From: JBCDBD01 sp039184335
GTDB taxonomy: Bacteria; Bacteroidota; Bacteroidia; Flavobacteriales; Flavobacteriaceae
Assembly (NCBI GenBank): GCA_039184335.1
Contig: JBCDBD010000001.1
Location: 161,763 to 225,762, forward strand
Reading direction: 5' to 3'
Length of the DNA stretch: 64,000 nucleotides
Each line of letters starts with the position of its first letter. The stretch's first letter is position 1. Position numbers and translations under genes: made by a program. The notes under the pieces are model-generated. The model saw only the letters and a list, made by a program, of their open reading frames with translations, was not told the origin of the DNA and did not search any database. Below are positions 34,310 through 44,295 of this stretch, in pieces.

Positions 34310-37300
34310 ATGAAAAAAATCTACTTATTGATTGTAGGACTATTAGTGTCTACAATGTTATTTTCACAAGGGGTTACCACCTCTTCAATGGGAGGTAAGG
34401 TAACAGATGGCGCAGGTGAGCCCCTTCCTGGTGCTAGTGTTGTGGCGGTGCATGTTCCATCTGGAACAACTTATGGCGCAGCAGCCGACTTTGATGGTTA
34501 TTACCGTATTTCAGGTATGAGAACTGGAGGCCCATACAGGATTACCATTTCTTATATTGGATTTAATGATGATGTTAGAGAGAGCGTATTTTTAAATCTA
34601 GGTCAAGCCGCTAGAATAAGCGCACAATTGGCTGAGTCTGCCACAGCCTTGGATGAAGTTGTGGTTACGGCTACATCAAATGGGGTATTTGGCTCCAACA
34701 AAACAGGATCCAACACCAATGTTTCCAGCAGGGACATTGCCACGTTGCCCGCAGCCTCACGATCGATTGCAGATTTTGTTCGAATTACACCACAGGCGCA
34801 GCTTACCGAAGGCGATGATGGTTTCTCTGTGGCTTTGGCTGGTCAGAACAACCGTTACAATGCCATTTACATTGATGGTGCGGTGAACAATGACGTGTTC
34901 GGTTTGGCCGGTTCAGGAACAAATGGTGGACAAACGGGCGTTAATCCATTTTCTGTCGATGCCATTGAGACCTTCCAGATCAACATTGCCCCCTTCGATG
35001 TAAGACAATCTGGTTTTTCAGGGGGTTCGATAAATGCGATTACACGATCGGGGTCCAACAAATTTGAAGGATCGGCTTATGCATTCGTGAGAAACGAAAA
35101 TTTGGTAGGTAAAACCCCACCGGATATCGCTGGGGATAACTCAAGGGAAAAAGTGGATGAATTTACCGCTCTGACGTATGGGGTTCGCTTGGGAGGCCCT
35201 ATCATCAAAGACAAGCTTTTCTTCTTTATCAATTATGAGAGGCAAGATGATGAGACCCCGCAACCTTTTGAGATCGATAATTACACGGGAAGGTCGACCC
35301 AGGCAGATTTGGATAACCTGAGCAGTTTTCTGCAGACCAATTTTGGCTTTAACCCAGGGGGTTTTACAAGCAATACAAGAACGTTGGAAAGTGATAAGCT
35401 TACCGTTAAGTTTGACTGGAATATCAATGAAAACCATAAGTTATCATTACGACATGGGCTTGTTAAGGCAGAAAACCTCGAAGCAAGAAACTCTGATTTT
35501 AATAGTATCGGATTTATCAATGGTTCTGAGTTTTTTGAATCTACAACAAACTCCACCGCTTTGGAAATAAATTCGAGATTTGGCAATAAGTTTTCCAACA
35601 ACTTCATATTGACCTATACTAGGGTTAGAGATGATAGAGATCCATCGGGAGATCCTTTTCCGACGGTTGACATCCAAGATGGCAATGGATTTATCTCATT
35701 TGGATCAGAGCCCTTCTCAACAGCGAACCTTCTGGATCAAGATGTAGTGACCTTGATCAATAACTTTGAAATTTATTCAGGGGCACATACCATTACTTTG
35801 GGTACAAATCTTGAATATGCTTCAGTAAAGAACCTGTTCTTTGCATTCAATTATGGGGATTACACCTTTGAAGATCAATTTGATGACGATGGTAACCTTT
35901 TGTCAACTGGCTTGAACCAATTTTTGACTGGACAAAATGCCGATGTATACCAACACGGGTATTCTCTTGTAGGCGATGGTACTGTTGGCGATGAATCATC
36001 TGGGTCTGCAGATTTTACAACCTTTCAAGCAGGGTTCTATGTGCAAGATGAAGTACAGCTTACAGAAGATTTAAAGGTAACCCTTGGTGCACGTTTTGAT
36101 GTTCCTTTCTGGGAAGATGGCACTGTTAATGATGATTTCAACAACAGGACCATTCCGCTGTTAGAGGCAGCAGGCAAAGATTTGCAAGGTGCCAAAGTGG
36201 GTCAGGCCATAGATTCTGATATTCTTTTTTCCCCAAGGTTAGGATTTAATTGGGATGTCAATGGAAACCAAACTACACAGATTCGAGGTGGATTAGGTGT
36301 TTTCACCTCTCGACTTCCATTGGTATGGCCAGGCGGCACATACAATAACAATGGTATCACGGGTGGGTTTAATTTTGAATTTGGCCAACCCTTTGTTGCC
36401 GATATCAACAATCAGTTTGAAGATCCCGAACCAGGCACTGGTGGTCTAGGAGGAAATGTAGACCTTATTGCAAAAGATTTCAAATTGCCCCAAGTGGTCA
36501 AATACAATATTGCTGTTGACCAGAAACTTCCATTCTGGAATTTGATTGTAACCGCTGATCTTTTGTATACCGATATCATAAACGATGTCTTTTACGAAAA
36601 CCTGAACCTGAAAGGTCCGGTAGGGTTTCTCAATGGTGCGGACAATAGGCCTTTTTACGATAGGGGCGATGAGATTGACCCAACGTACCAAGGTATATAC
36701 CTTGCCTCGAATACAGGCGGTGGCGATGCTACCAACTTCACCTTTACGGTGAGAAAGCCCTACGAAAATGGTTTTGCCGGTCAAGCCTCATATTCTTATG
36801 GTAAATCAAATAAGATTTTCGAAGGAACTTCATCACAAAACAGTTCACAATGGAGAAACCAGGTAACCGTAAACGGTAAAAATGCCAATCCTCCCGTAAC
36901 CGAATCCAGCTTTTCCCTAGGCCATCGAATTACGGCAAACGCTTCTTATGCGATTGAATACGGCGGTGAATATGGTGGCAGAACCACTTTGGGTTTATTC
37001 TACGAAGGTCAAGAGGGACAACCCTACAGCTTTTTGTACCGGGAAGGAAGAGACATTTTAAATGATGACTCAAGGGATAATGCCCTTATTTACGTGCCTA
37101 GGAGTGCCTCAGAGATCAATTTGGTTAATTTGACCGACAGTGATGGTAATATCATTGCCACACCTGAGGAGCAATGGGCCGCCTTGGATGCCTTTATTGA
37201 AAATGATGACTATTTGAGCGGTAGAAGGGGCAGGTATGCACAGCGAAATGCAGCAAGAGCACCGTGGAGCCATGTAGTCGACTTGAAATTTTTACAGGAT

Positions 37301-37573
37301 TTCTATATCAAAAAAGGAGACTCCAAACACACCTTACAAGTATCTTTGGACATTTTCAATTTTACCAACTTGTTGAATAAAGACTGGGGTAAACGGTACT
37401 TTGTCGATAATTTTGGTGAAGCTGCGCTCATTAGCACCGTAAGTGGTGGTCCCGATCCAGCATTTACTTTTGATCCCGCAACGACAATCGACGATTTTGA
37501 ACAACTTGATGACTCAGGTATTCAGTCGTCAAGATGGCAAATGCAATTAGGGTTGCGATATATCTTTAATTAG
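34310..37573 (+). CDS. Oar-like TonB-dependent receptor
   Basis: A 1087-residue outer-membrane protein: signal peptide (ending MLFSQ near 20), a CarboxypepD_reg domain (GGKVTDGAGEPLPGASVVAVHVPSGTTYGAAADFDGYYRI in parts), then a short linker DEVVVTAT, the plug (NVSSRDIATLPAASRSIADFVR, GQNNRYNAIYIDGAVNNDVFGL) and a very large barrel ending with LQLGLRYIFN. The 'SR.i.D..R..P' plug and GLA/GNNRYN signature are those of Myxococcus Oar-type receptors. Its 170-bp upstream gap and downstream terminator make it monocistronic. Such proteins transport or secrete protein-linked substrates (Oar is needed for PopC export in Myxococcus), but the substrate here is unknown. Confidence 0.93.
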   Translation: MKKIYLLIVGLLVSTMLFSQGVTTSSMGGKVTDGAGEPLPGASVVAVHVPSGTTYGAAADFDGYYRISGMRTGGPYRITISYIGFNDDVRESVFLNLGQAARISAQLAESATALDEVVVTATSNGVFGSNKTGSNTNVSSRDIATLPAASRSIADFVRITPQAQLTEGDDGFSVALAGQNNRYNAIYIDGAVNNDVFGLAGSGTNGGQTGVNPFSVDAIETFQINIAPFDVRQSGFSGGSINAITRSGSNKFEGSAYAFVRNENLVGKTPPDIAGDNSREKVDEFTALTYGVRLGGPIIKDKLFFFINYERQDDETPQPFEIDNYTGRSTQADLDNLSSFLQTNFGFNPGGFTSNTRTLESDKLTVKFDWNINENHKLSLRHGLVKAENLEARNSDFNSIGFINGSEFFESTTNSTALEINSRFGNKFSNNFILTYTRVRDDRDPSGDPFPTVDIQDGNGFISFGSEPFSTANLLDQDVVTLINNFEIYSGAHTITLGTNLEYASVKNLFFAFNYGDYTFEDQFDDDGNLLSTGLNQFLTGQNADVYQHGYSLVGDGTVGDESSGSADFTTFQAGFYVQDEVQLTEDLKVTLGARFDVPFWEDGTVNDDFNNRTIPLLEAAGKDLQGAKVGQAIDSDILFSPRLGFNWDVNGNQTTQIRGGLGVFTSRLPLVWPGGTYNNNGITGGFNFEFGQPFVADINNQFEDPEPGTGGLGGNVDLIAKDFKLPQVVKYNIAVDQKLPFWNLIVTADLLYTDIINDVFYENLNLKGPVGFLNGADNRPFYDRGDEIDPTYQGIYLASNTGGGDATNFTFTVRKPYENGFAGQASYSYGKSNKIFEGTSSQNSSQWRNQVTVNGKNANPPVTESSFSLGHRITANASYAIEYGGEYGGRTTLGLFYEGQEGQPYSFLYREGRDILNDDSRDNALIYVPRSASEINLVNLTDSDGNIIATPEEQWAALDAFIENDDYLSGRRGRYAQRNAARAPWSHVVDLKFLQDFYIKKGDSKHTLQVSLDIFNFTNLLNKDWGKRYFVDNFGEAALISTVSGGPDPAFTFDPATTIDDFEQLDDSGIQSSRWQMQLGLRYIFN

Positions 37574-37595
37574 TAAGTCAACCTTACATAAACTG

Positions 37596-37640
37596 AAACC
37601 CTGCCTAGGCTTCCATGAGATGAAGAAGGCAGGGTTTTTT
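37596..37640 (+). terminator. Rho-independent terminator of the Oar-like gene
   Basis: AAACCCTGCCT (37596-37606) pairs perfectly with AGGCAGGGTTT (37627-37637) across a 20-nt loop, followed by T residues to 37640. Confidence 0.85.
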
Positions 37641-37681
37641 GTGTCTAAAAATCATTACTTTTAGGTACTAAACTTACGATT

Positions 37682-38119
37682 ATGGAGATTTTAAAAAACC
37701 TGCATTCCTATATGGCATATATTGTCTTGTTTGTGTTGGTGGTCGCTACTATAAACGCACTTATAGGTTGGCTGGGCAAAAAAGATTTTCGGTTCGAAAA
37801 AGACTTGAGAATAAGTCTTTTTGCCTTAATATTGAGCCATATTCAATTACTTGTCGGATTGTTGGTCTATTTTATTTCTGCCAGTGGGTTAAAAGCGATC
37901 CAGACTTTAGGTATGGGGGGGTTGAATGCCCCAGCACGCTTACTGGCATTGGAACATCCCGTTTCCAATATTCTGGCCATTGCATTGATCACCATAGGTT
38001 GGTCCCGTCATAAAAAGAAAGATATCAGTGCTGCCAAGTTTAAAAACATTGCTATTTTTTATGGTATGGGCCTACTGTTGATTTTAGGCCGTATTCCTTG
38101 GGGGCAATGGCTTGGATAG
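37682..38119 (+). CDS. Four-helix membrane protein (cytochrome b-like)
   Basis: A 145-residue protein with four clear transmembrane helices (about 10-32, 42-66, 88-104, 122-140). His8, His53 and His90 lie in or near helices (LHSYMAYIVLF, LSHIQLLVGLL, LEHPVSNILAI), a pattern that could hold heme, and similar flavobacterial proteins are named 'cytochrome B'. Heme binding is not shown by the sequence. The C-terminus RIPWGQWL is conserved in the ones I remember. Monocistronic, convergent with the phosphodiesterase gene. Confidence 0.75.
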   Translation: MEILKNLHSYMAYIVLFVLVVATINALIGWLGKKDFRFEKDLRISLFALILSHIQLLVGLLVYFISASGLKAIQTLGMGGLNAPARLLALEHPVSNILAIALITIGWSRHKKKDISAAKFKNIAIFYGMGLLLILGRIPWGQWLG

Positions 38120-38132
38120 GTGGGCCCGAAGA

Positions 38133-39176
38133 TTATGGCCGCGCTTTTTTGATCAAATACAAGTACACAGGAAAATGATCGGCATAACCTCCTTGATAGC
38201 TCGTTCCTACATAGGTGCGAAATGGATATCCCCTATATCTTCCCGTTGGAATCTTTAAATAATCAGGATTGAAAATTCCAGCTTTCCAAAAAGAGTAGCC
38301 CTTCAGTTCGATGCTGATAAGATTGCTTGTAAAGAAAAATTGGTCAAATAAGTTCCAAGTATCACGATAGGCCAACGAACCGTGACCTTGACGGTACATT
38401 TTTTCCATAGGGTTGTATAGGCTTAGGCTATCGAGTTGGTTTTTATGACCTATGGTCTTTAGGTACTTTTTTAGTGCATCATCCCTTGGATCATCGTTCA
38501 AATCACCCATGCTGATAATTTTGGCATTGCGGGTTATCCTTTGAATGGAATCTATGATTCTTTTGTTAAGTTGCGCAGCCTTTATTCGATTGGGTTTGCT
38601 CCGTGCCTCTCCTCCACTTCTTGAAGGCCAATGGTTCACGATGAAATAAAACAGTTCACTATCAAGATAACCACCAACTACCAATTGATCACGGGTGTAG
38701 TCCCTTTTTCCATCATGATCAAATAGTAATAGACGATGACTTCTAAAAGAGGCAGGTATAAAAGCTGTTTTTTTATAGACCAGGGCGACGTCGATACCAC
38801 GTTCATCAGGAGAATCAAAATGGATGACCCCATAGTTCGTATTTCTGAGGTTTTTATGGTAGATCAAATCTTCAATAACCGTTCTGTTTTCCACTTCACA
38901 CAATCCAATGATATCAGGGGGGGTTCTTGAAACAGTGTTTCCAATTTCTGAGAGCACCCTCGAGATATTATGGATTTTTTTGTTATAGCGCTCTTTTGTC
39001 CAGTGATAGTTGCCACTTGGGGTGCGCTCATCATCAAAGGTCAACGAATCATTGACGATGTCAAATAGATTTTCAACATTATAAAATGCAACCGTTCTGA
39101 TATGGTACTCAGATCGAGACTGTGAAAATCCATAAAGTATAGAGAATAGGAGAAAGTAAATCTGGGTTAATTTCAT
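38133..39176 (-). CDS. Secreted endonuclease/exonuclease/phosphatase-family enzyme
   Basis: A 347-residue protein with a signal peptide (ending GFSQS near 20) and an EEP domain: FYNVENLFD (31-39, the N-x-x-N metal residue), LCEVENR (Glu metal ligand), NHWPSRSGGEARSKPNR (catalytic His and substrate Arg), MGDLNDDPRDD (Asp/Asn pair) and the final GGYADHFPVYLYL (Asp-His). All catalytic residues of DNase I-like enzymes are present. It would cut phosphodiesters outside the inner membrane. Divergent, 109 bp away, are a TonB receptor and a DUF5689/lamin-tail lipoprotein, a combination pointing to scavenging of phosphate or nucleosides from extracellular nucleic acid. Confidence 0.9.
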   Translation of the reverse strand: MKLTQIYFLLFSILYGFSQSRSEYHIRTVAFYNVENLFDIVNDSLTFDDERTPSGNYHWTKERYNKKIHNISRVLSEIGNTVSRTPPDIIGLCEVENRTVIEDLIYHKNLRNTNYGVIHFDSPDERGIDVALVYKKTAFIPASFRSHRLLLFDHDGKRDYTRDQLVVGGYLDSELFYFIVNHWPSRSGGEARSKPNRIKAAQLNKRIIDSIQRITRNAKIISMGDLNDDPRDDALKKYLKTIGHKNQLDSLSLYNPMEKMYRQGHGSLAYRDTWNLFDQFFFTSNLISIELKGYSFWKAGIFNPDYLKIPTGRYRGYPFRTYVGTSYQGGYADHFPVYLYLIKKARP

Positions 39177-39285
39177 TACTATTTTGTATAAAAATGTTGA
39201 AAAATAGGCAATACATAAGGTTTTCGACTATACATTCTGTAAGAATATACATTTTATGTTAAATTGGTGCAGACACTAACCATTG

Positions 39286-42027
39286 ATGCGTTCAGCTCTG
39301 TTTTTATTGACATGCTGTATTAACTTGGCAGGAAACGCCCAGCAATCGGTCTCCATTTCTGGAAGGCTATTGAACCAGTTTACCAAAAGTCCGATAGCCA
39401 AGGCACATGTTTTTTTGGAAGGTGCACAAAATTCAGTGCTTACTGACAAAGAAGGCGAGTTTCAATTGCAATCTGAATTTTTTGGGGAGAGCATACTTAC
39501 AATCAAGGCCACTGATTTTATTACCAAAAGAATAGTGCTCATACTTGAGGGCAACCCTATAGATCTGGGTACCATCGTTCTTGAAAATGATGTTACCATT
39601 GAACAGACCGATAACCTCATTACGCTTACTGAAACAGCCTTATTGGATGAAGAGGAAACCATTTCTGTTTCCTCAGGGCTGCTTCAAGCTTCAAAAGATG
39701 TTTTTTTAAACCGTTCAGCCTTTGACTTTGGCCAGGCCTTTTTTCGTGTAAGGGGCTATGATTCCCGAGAAGGCGGAGTCTTCATCAATGCCGTTCCGAT
39801 GAATAAGTTTTTTGATGGCAGACCGCAATGGAACAATTGGGGAGGCCTGAATGACATAATAAGAAATCAAGAATTCGTCAACGGATTGGGCCCCGCAGAC
39901 TTTGCTTTTAGAGGAATTTTGGGCAATACCAATATCGATACCAGACCTTCAGGTCTGCGCCCAGGAGTCCGATTGTCATCATCCATATCAAATAGGACCT
40001 ATAATGGCCGGGTTATGGCTACATATAATTCAGGTTTGAAGGAAAATGGACTGGCTTTTGCTTTCTCTGGTTCAAGAAGATGGGCAGAAGAAGGCTTTAT
40101 TGAAGGCACCTTATATGATGCATATTCTTTTTTCGGCACTTTGGAATATCATTTCAACAAACAGCACAGTGTACTGCTCACCTCTATTTTGGCAAAGAAT
40201 AGGCGAGGTCGTTCTTCAGCGATAACCGAAGAAGTTTTTAAGCTCAAGGGTAAGAGGTACAACCCCTATTGGGGCTATCAAAACGGGGATGTTCGAAATG
40301 CTAGGGAACGTGATATTTTTGAACCCATTCTTATGCTGAATCATTATTTCAACTCAGGTAAATTTAATTTGAGGTCAGGAGTTTCAGTTCAATTTGGCGC
40401 CAATTCGCGTAGTAGGTTAGGGTATTATGATGCACCAAATCCAGACCCAACATATTACAGATATTTGCCAAGCTTTTATATCAACAATCCGATAGGGGCA
40501 GATTTTATCAATGCCAATTTGGCCCTCGAAGGCTTTTTGAAAAATCCACAGATTAATTGGGCCAATAGCTACAGGGCGAATTTGAATCCAACAACTGCTG
40601 GCAAAGCTGCTTATGTGCTATATGACGATACGGCCAAAGACTTCCAGATCAGTGTGGGCACTGTCGGAAATTTGAAGTTGGGAAATCGGGTGAAGGTAGA
40701 TTTTGCGTGCAACTATCAAGAGCTGACTTCTGAAAACTATGCCAAGATCAAGGATCTGTTAGCTGCCGATTACCATGAAGACATTGACCCTTTTTCAAAC
40801 ACCATGAACGATATAAATGGGAGCATAAGAAAAGTAGAGGGCGATATTTTCAACTATCATTATGAAATTTCTGCTTCGAATGTTGATGCTTTCGGCCAAG
40901 TTAGTGTAGTGTTTAACCGATGGAATGTGTTTTTTGCTGCCGGAGTGAACAGTACTATCTTTCAAAGGGACGGACTGTTTCAAAATGAACGGTTTTTGAA
41001 CAGCTCTCTCGGGAAGGGGGAGAAAGTGGATTTTACTACCTATCGCACAAAAACAGGGGTTGATTTTAGATTTTCTGGCCGTCATTGGGTAAAGGTGCAG
41101 GGAACTTATATGAACAGGCCTCCGGTACTCCAGAATCTGTTCATCAATCCTAGAGAGACCAATGAAGTCGTGCCTGAAATTCAAGAAGAAGTGGTTTCTT
41201 CTATCGATTTGAATTACTTTTTTCGATTACCTGATTTGACAGGAAGGGTCAGTGGTTTTTACACACGGTTCCAAAACACGACCGATATCAATTTCTTCTT
41301 TGTTGACTCCGGTGTTGGTTCTGATTTTGTACAAGAGGTCATTACAGATTTGGATAAACTTCACATGGGTATTGAGTTGGGGGTGGAATATAAAGTATCA
41401 CCACAGGTAAAACTATCTATAGTTGCCAATATTGCGAAACATCTTTTTGCAAGCGATCCATCTGTTACCATAAATTTTGATACTGCAGGAGCTGAAGAAG
41501 ATTTGATAGATCCTGAAGGAAATATAGCGTTGGGGGTTGCGGCAATCAAAGACTATAAATTGGCACAAGGCCCGCAGCAAGCCTATGCCCTTGGTGTGGA
41601 ATATAGAGACCCAAAGTACTGGTGGATTGGGGCAACCACAAATTATCTGGCAAATAATTACGCTAACATCTCAACCATTACAAGAACACAAAGCTTTTAC
41701 TTAGATCCAGATACGGGAGAGCGGTTCATTGATGCGACCGATGCCAACGTGTCAAAAATTCTAAGGCAACAGAAGCTTGACGATTTTTACTTGTTGAACT
41801 TGGTCGGAGGCAAATCTTGGTTGCTCAACAAAAAATACATCAGTGTCTTTGCGAGTGTGAACAATGTTTTTGATACTCTTTTTAGAACTGGAGGTTATGA
41901 ACAAAGTAGAAATGGCAATTATGGTCAATTGCAACAAGATAATTTAAGTGGAACACCATCTTTTGCCCCAAAGTTTTGGTATGGATATGGGCGCACATAT
42001 TTTTTGAATTTGGCGATAAGTTTTTGA
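39286..42027 (+). CDS. TonB-dependent receptor next to phosphodiesterase and DUF5689 lipoprotein
   Basis: A 913-residue receptor (ATG 39286; a TTG just before it is less likely). Signal peptide to about residue 20 (AGNAQ), CarboxypepD_reg-like repeat (ISGRLLNQFTKSPIAKAHVFL... LTDKEGEFQL), a plug with FDFGQAFFRVRGYDSREGGVFINAVPMNKFFDGRPQWNNWGGLND, and a barrel ending YFLNLAISF. The plug motif VRGYDSREGGVFINAVPMN (no classical GxN pattern) defines a flavobacterial subgroup that I associate with this gene neighbourhood. It is followed by the DUF5689 lipoprotein (57 bp apart), which may act as the surface lid or binding partner, in the manner of SusD for SusC. Confidence 0.9.
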   Translation: MRSALFLLTCCINLAGNAQQSVSISGRLLNQFTKSPIAKAHVFLEGAQNSVLTDKEGEFQLQSEFFGESILTIKATDFITKRIVLILEGNPIDLGTIVLENDVTIEQTDNLITLTETALLDEEETISVSSGLLQASKDVFLNRSAFDFGQAFFRVRGYDSREGGVFINAVPMNKFFDGRPQWNNWGGLNDIIRNQEFVNGLGPADFAFRGILGNTNIDTRPSGLRPGVRLSSSISNRTYNGRVMATYNSGLKENGLAFAFSGSRRWAEEGFIEGTLYDAYSFFGTLEYHFNKQHSVLLTSILAKNRRGRSSAITEEVFKLKGKRYNPYWGYQNGDVRNARERDIFEPILMLNHYFNSGKFNLRSGVSVQFGANSRSRLGYYDAPNPDPTYYRYLPSFYINNPIGADFINANLALEGFLKNPQINWANSYRANLNPTTAGKAAYVLYDDTAKDFQISVGTVGNLKLGNRVKVDFACNYQELTSENYAKIKDLLAADYHEDIDPFSNTMNDINGSIRKVEGDIFNYHYEISASNVDAFGQVSVVFNRWNVFFAAGVNSTIFQRDGLFQNERFLNSSLGKGEKVDFTTYRTKTGVDFRFSGRHWVKVQGTYMNRPPVLQNLFINPRETNEVVPEIQEEVVSSIDLNYFFRLPDLTGRVSGFYTRFQNTTDINFFFVDSGVGSDFVQEVITDLDKLHMGIELGVEYKVSPQVKLSIVANIAKHLFASDPSVTINFDTAGAEEDLIDPEGNIALGVAAIKDYKLAQGPQQAYALGVEYRDPKYWWIGATTNYLANNYANISTITRTQSFYLDPDTGERFIDATDANVSKILRQQKLDDFYLLNLVGGKSWLLNKKYISVFASVNNVFDTLFRTGGYEQSRNGNYGQLQQDNLSGTPSFAPKFWYGYGRTYFLNLAISF

Positions 42028-42084
42028 TAGGCTGCGGTGGTATGGCCAAGGTCTAAAAAAACAAAAGGACCTATTGTAGTGGGT

Positions 42085-43443
42085 ATGAAAAATGCAAGAT
42101 ATTTTTGGATGGTTTTTAGCTACACCATTTTTTCCTGTGTTGCTGACCCTGATTTTGAAATCCCATCAGATGGTTGTGACACAGTGCTTGAGGCAAACAC
42201 CACTTTTGGTGAAGTGAAGGCATTATATCAAGGGGAAACCATTCAGATACAAGAGGATCTGGTAATAACAGGTTTTGTGACCTCATCAGATCGGGCAGGT
42301 AATTTTTTCAATGTGTTATATTTTCAAGATGATGGGCACAGCGCCACCGAAGGCTTTCAATTGGAAATGGATTTGAGGGACTCCCATTTGTTCTTTCCCG
42401 AGGGGAGCAAAATTCTCATCAAATTAAAAGGATTGTACTTAGGGCAAAGTCAAGGGGTTTATAAAATTGGGGGCACATTTACGGTATTTGGCAATATTTC
42501 TGTTGGAAGATTGCCCACGCTTCAAATAGGGGAACATGTTTATTTGGCCTGTGATGTCCCTATTGGCCTACAACCTCTGCATGTAACGATCGATGATTTT
42601 AAAGATGGGCTGGTGGGTACATTGGTGCAATTGGACAGTGTAGAGGTCATAGAAAATGAATTGGGCTTAACTTTTGCTGAATTTGAAGAAGAAACCGAAC
42701 GGACACTGGTAGATTGTGCAGATCGTGAGATGATATTGCGCAATAGTGGATTTGCTGATTTTCAACCCCATGTATTGCCTGGAGCCAACGGGTCGATAAA
42801 AGGGATCTTGCTGAAAGAAGATGGCCGGTATCAACTTGCTGTTCGTGATATGGATGATATTTCATTTGCCAACGAAAGATGTGCTGATTTAATGACAGCG
42901 TTTACCTCCAATACCATTTTTATCTCAGAGTTGGCAGACCCAAACAATAATTCAGGAGCACGATTTGTCGAGTTGTACAATTCAGCATCTGAACCCTTGG
43001 ATTTGAATGGATGGATATTACGCCGCTACACCAATGCCAATGAAGAAGTAAGCGCTACCATCGACCTTACCGGTCAAACAATTGGAGCCGAGAGCACTTT
43101 TGTTATTTCACCCAATGCGTCAGAATTTGAGGTTGTATACGGTTTTTCTCCAGACATGGGTGTAGGTGCAAACAGCCCCGCTGATTCGAATGGGGATGAC
43201 AATCTAGAACTTGTCGATCCTTTTGGTACAGTAATAGACGTTTTTGGTAGAGTGGGAGAAGATGGTTCAGGGACCAATCACGAATTCGAAGATGGCAGGG
43301 CTGTTCGCAAGCTAGGGATCGTGATGGCAAATACGGTGTATACATTCAGCGAATGGACTGTTTTTAATGACACGGGAGGTGCCGGCACGACAAATCAACC
43401 GCAAAACGCGCCGGAAGACTTTACACCGGGGATAAGAAATTAG
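42085..43443 (+). CDS. DUF5689 / lamin-tail-domain lipoprotein
   Basis: A 452-residue lipoprotein; start at ATG 42085 gives a signal sequence with lipobox FSC (Cys17). The first part is DUF5689 (IQEDLVITGFVTSSDRAGNFF, then the OB-like strands LFFPEGSKILIKLKGLYLGQ). The second is a lamin-tail domain (IFISELADPNNNSGARFVELYN, LNGWILRRYT, LVDPFGTVIDVFG), a beta-sandwich often attached to nucleases and phosphodiesterases. It lies downstream of the TonB receptor and divergent to a secreted EEP enzyme, which supports a joint role at the cell surface. Binding partner unknown. Confidence 0.85.
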   Translation: MKNARYFWMVFSYTIFSCVADPDFEIPSDGCDTVLEANTTFGEVKALYQGETIQIQEDLVITGFVTSSDRAGNFFNVLYFQDDGHSATEGFQLEMDLRDSHLFFPEGSKILIKLKGLYLGQSQGVYKIGGTFTVFGNISVGRLPTLQIGEHVYLACDVPIGLQPLHVTIDDFKDGLVGTLVQLDSVEVIENELGLTFAEFEEETERTLVDCADREMILRNSGFADFQPHVLPGANGSIKGILLKEDGRYQLAVRDMDDISFANERCADLMTAFTSNTIFISELADPNNNSGARFVELYNSASEPLDLNGWILRRYTNANEEVSATIDLTGQTIGAESTFVISPNASEFEVVYGFSPDMGVGANSPADSNGDDNLELVDPFGTVIDVFGRVGEDGSGTNHEFEDGRAVRKLGIVMANTVYTFSEWTVFNDTGGAGTTNQPQNAPEDFTPGIRN

Positions 43444-43485
43444 AAAGCCATCTATATTTTTGATACAAAGGCTTAGATGCTACTC

Positions 43486-44094
43486 TTACTCTGATGGAAA
43501 ATACTTGTGCTGCATCACCTCTTCCATCTGTAATACATGGCGTTCGGTATGTCCGGCCGCAAAAAGAATCAGTTGATAGGCATCTACGGTGCCAAAAGGC
43601 AAGTCATTGCTAAAGCGGTTCCGCAAATCATCAGCTGTCGTCCTTACATAATTGATATGTGCTTCCCGCTTCTCCATAAAGGCACTTACTGCTTCTGCAT
43701 GTGAAGCAAACCTGTCACTGGGTTCAAATTGCCCAGAAGTCGTTACCTTTTTCGACCTATTGGCAATGATTCCTAAAAGTTGGTCGTCTGTCAATCGAAC
43801 AGCTTCTTTTAAAGCGGGGTCGTTGCCCTCTGCAACGGTCTTTTGGATCAGTTCGCCAAAGGCAGTTTCAGAAATGGCCAAGTGCTCTGCACATTGCGCG
43901 ATAGACCAAGTCGCTTCAGCAGCCTGAAAATTCAATTGTGCCACTGTAAGACCGTTCAAGACTTTTTTCATATGTTCACGGGTTTCCGTTAAATGGTTGA
44001 TGGCTGTTTTGCGCTCATCATCGGTCAAGGTGCTTTTATCTGCACTAAAGCTAAAAAGCAATACGGGAAGAACAGTAAAAATCAACTTTTTCAT
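43486..44094 (-). CDS. Exported DinB-family protein
   Basis: A 202-residue protein with a signal peptide (about 1-18, FSFSADKS) and a DinB_2-type helical bundle. Candidate metal ligands are His in WSIAQCAEHLAISE and the HTERHVLQMEEV motif near the C-terminus (two His). Most DinB proteins are cytosolic, so secretion is slightly unusual. It shares only the fold with the DinB-like gene at 11771. A perfect 14-bp palindrome lies 22 bp upstream of its start. Function unknown. Confidence 0.82.
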   Translation of the reverse strand: MKKLIFTVLPVLLFSFSADKSTLTDDERKTAINHLTETREHMKKVLNGLTVAQLNFQAAEATWSIAQCAEHLAISETAFGELIQKTVAEGNDPALKEAVRLTDDQLLGIIANRSKKVTTSGQFEPSDRFASHAEAVSAFMEKREAHINYVRTTADDLRNRFSNDLPFGTVDAYQLILFAAGHTERHVLQMEEVMQHKYFPSE

Positions 44095-44116
44095 TGTGAT
44101 ATAATTTAATGGTTAC

Positions 44117-44130
44117 AGTCGTTAACGACT
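44117..44130. promoter_or_regulatory. Perfect palindrome upstream of the exported DinB gene
   Basis: AGTCGTTAACGACT is a perfect 14-bp palindrome, 22 bp upstream of the DinB start. It may be a repressor site; no regulator is next to it. Confidence 0.35.
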
Positions 44131-44295
44131 TGTATATATGACATCAACAATCATAAAAACTGGACAGCAAGACCAATTTTTTTTGATATTTGTATGACGG
44201 TAAAGGTACAAATCAATCAAAACAGTCTTCAAAACAGTTTTTGAACCATTTTATGCATCATCCCTTAACCAGTTTTTCATAACTTTCGATAGCAA

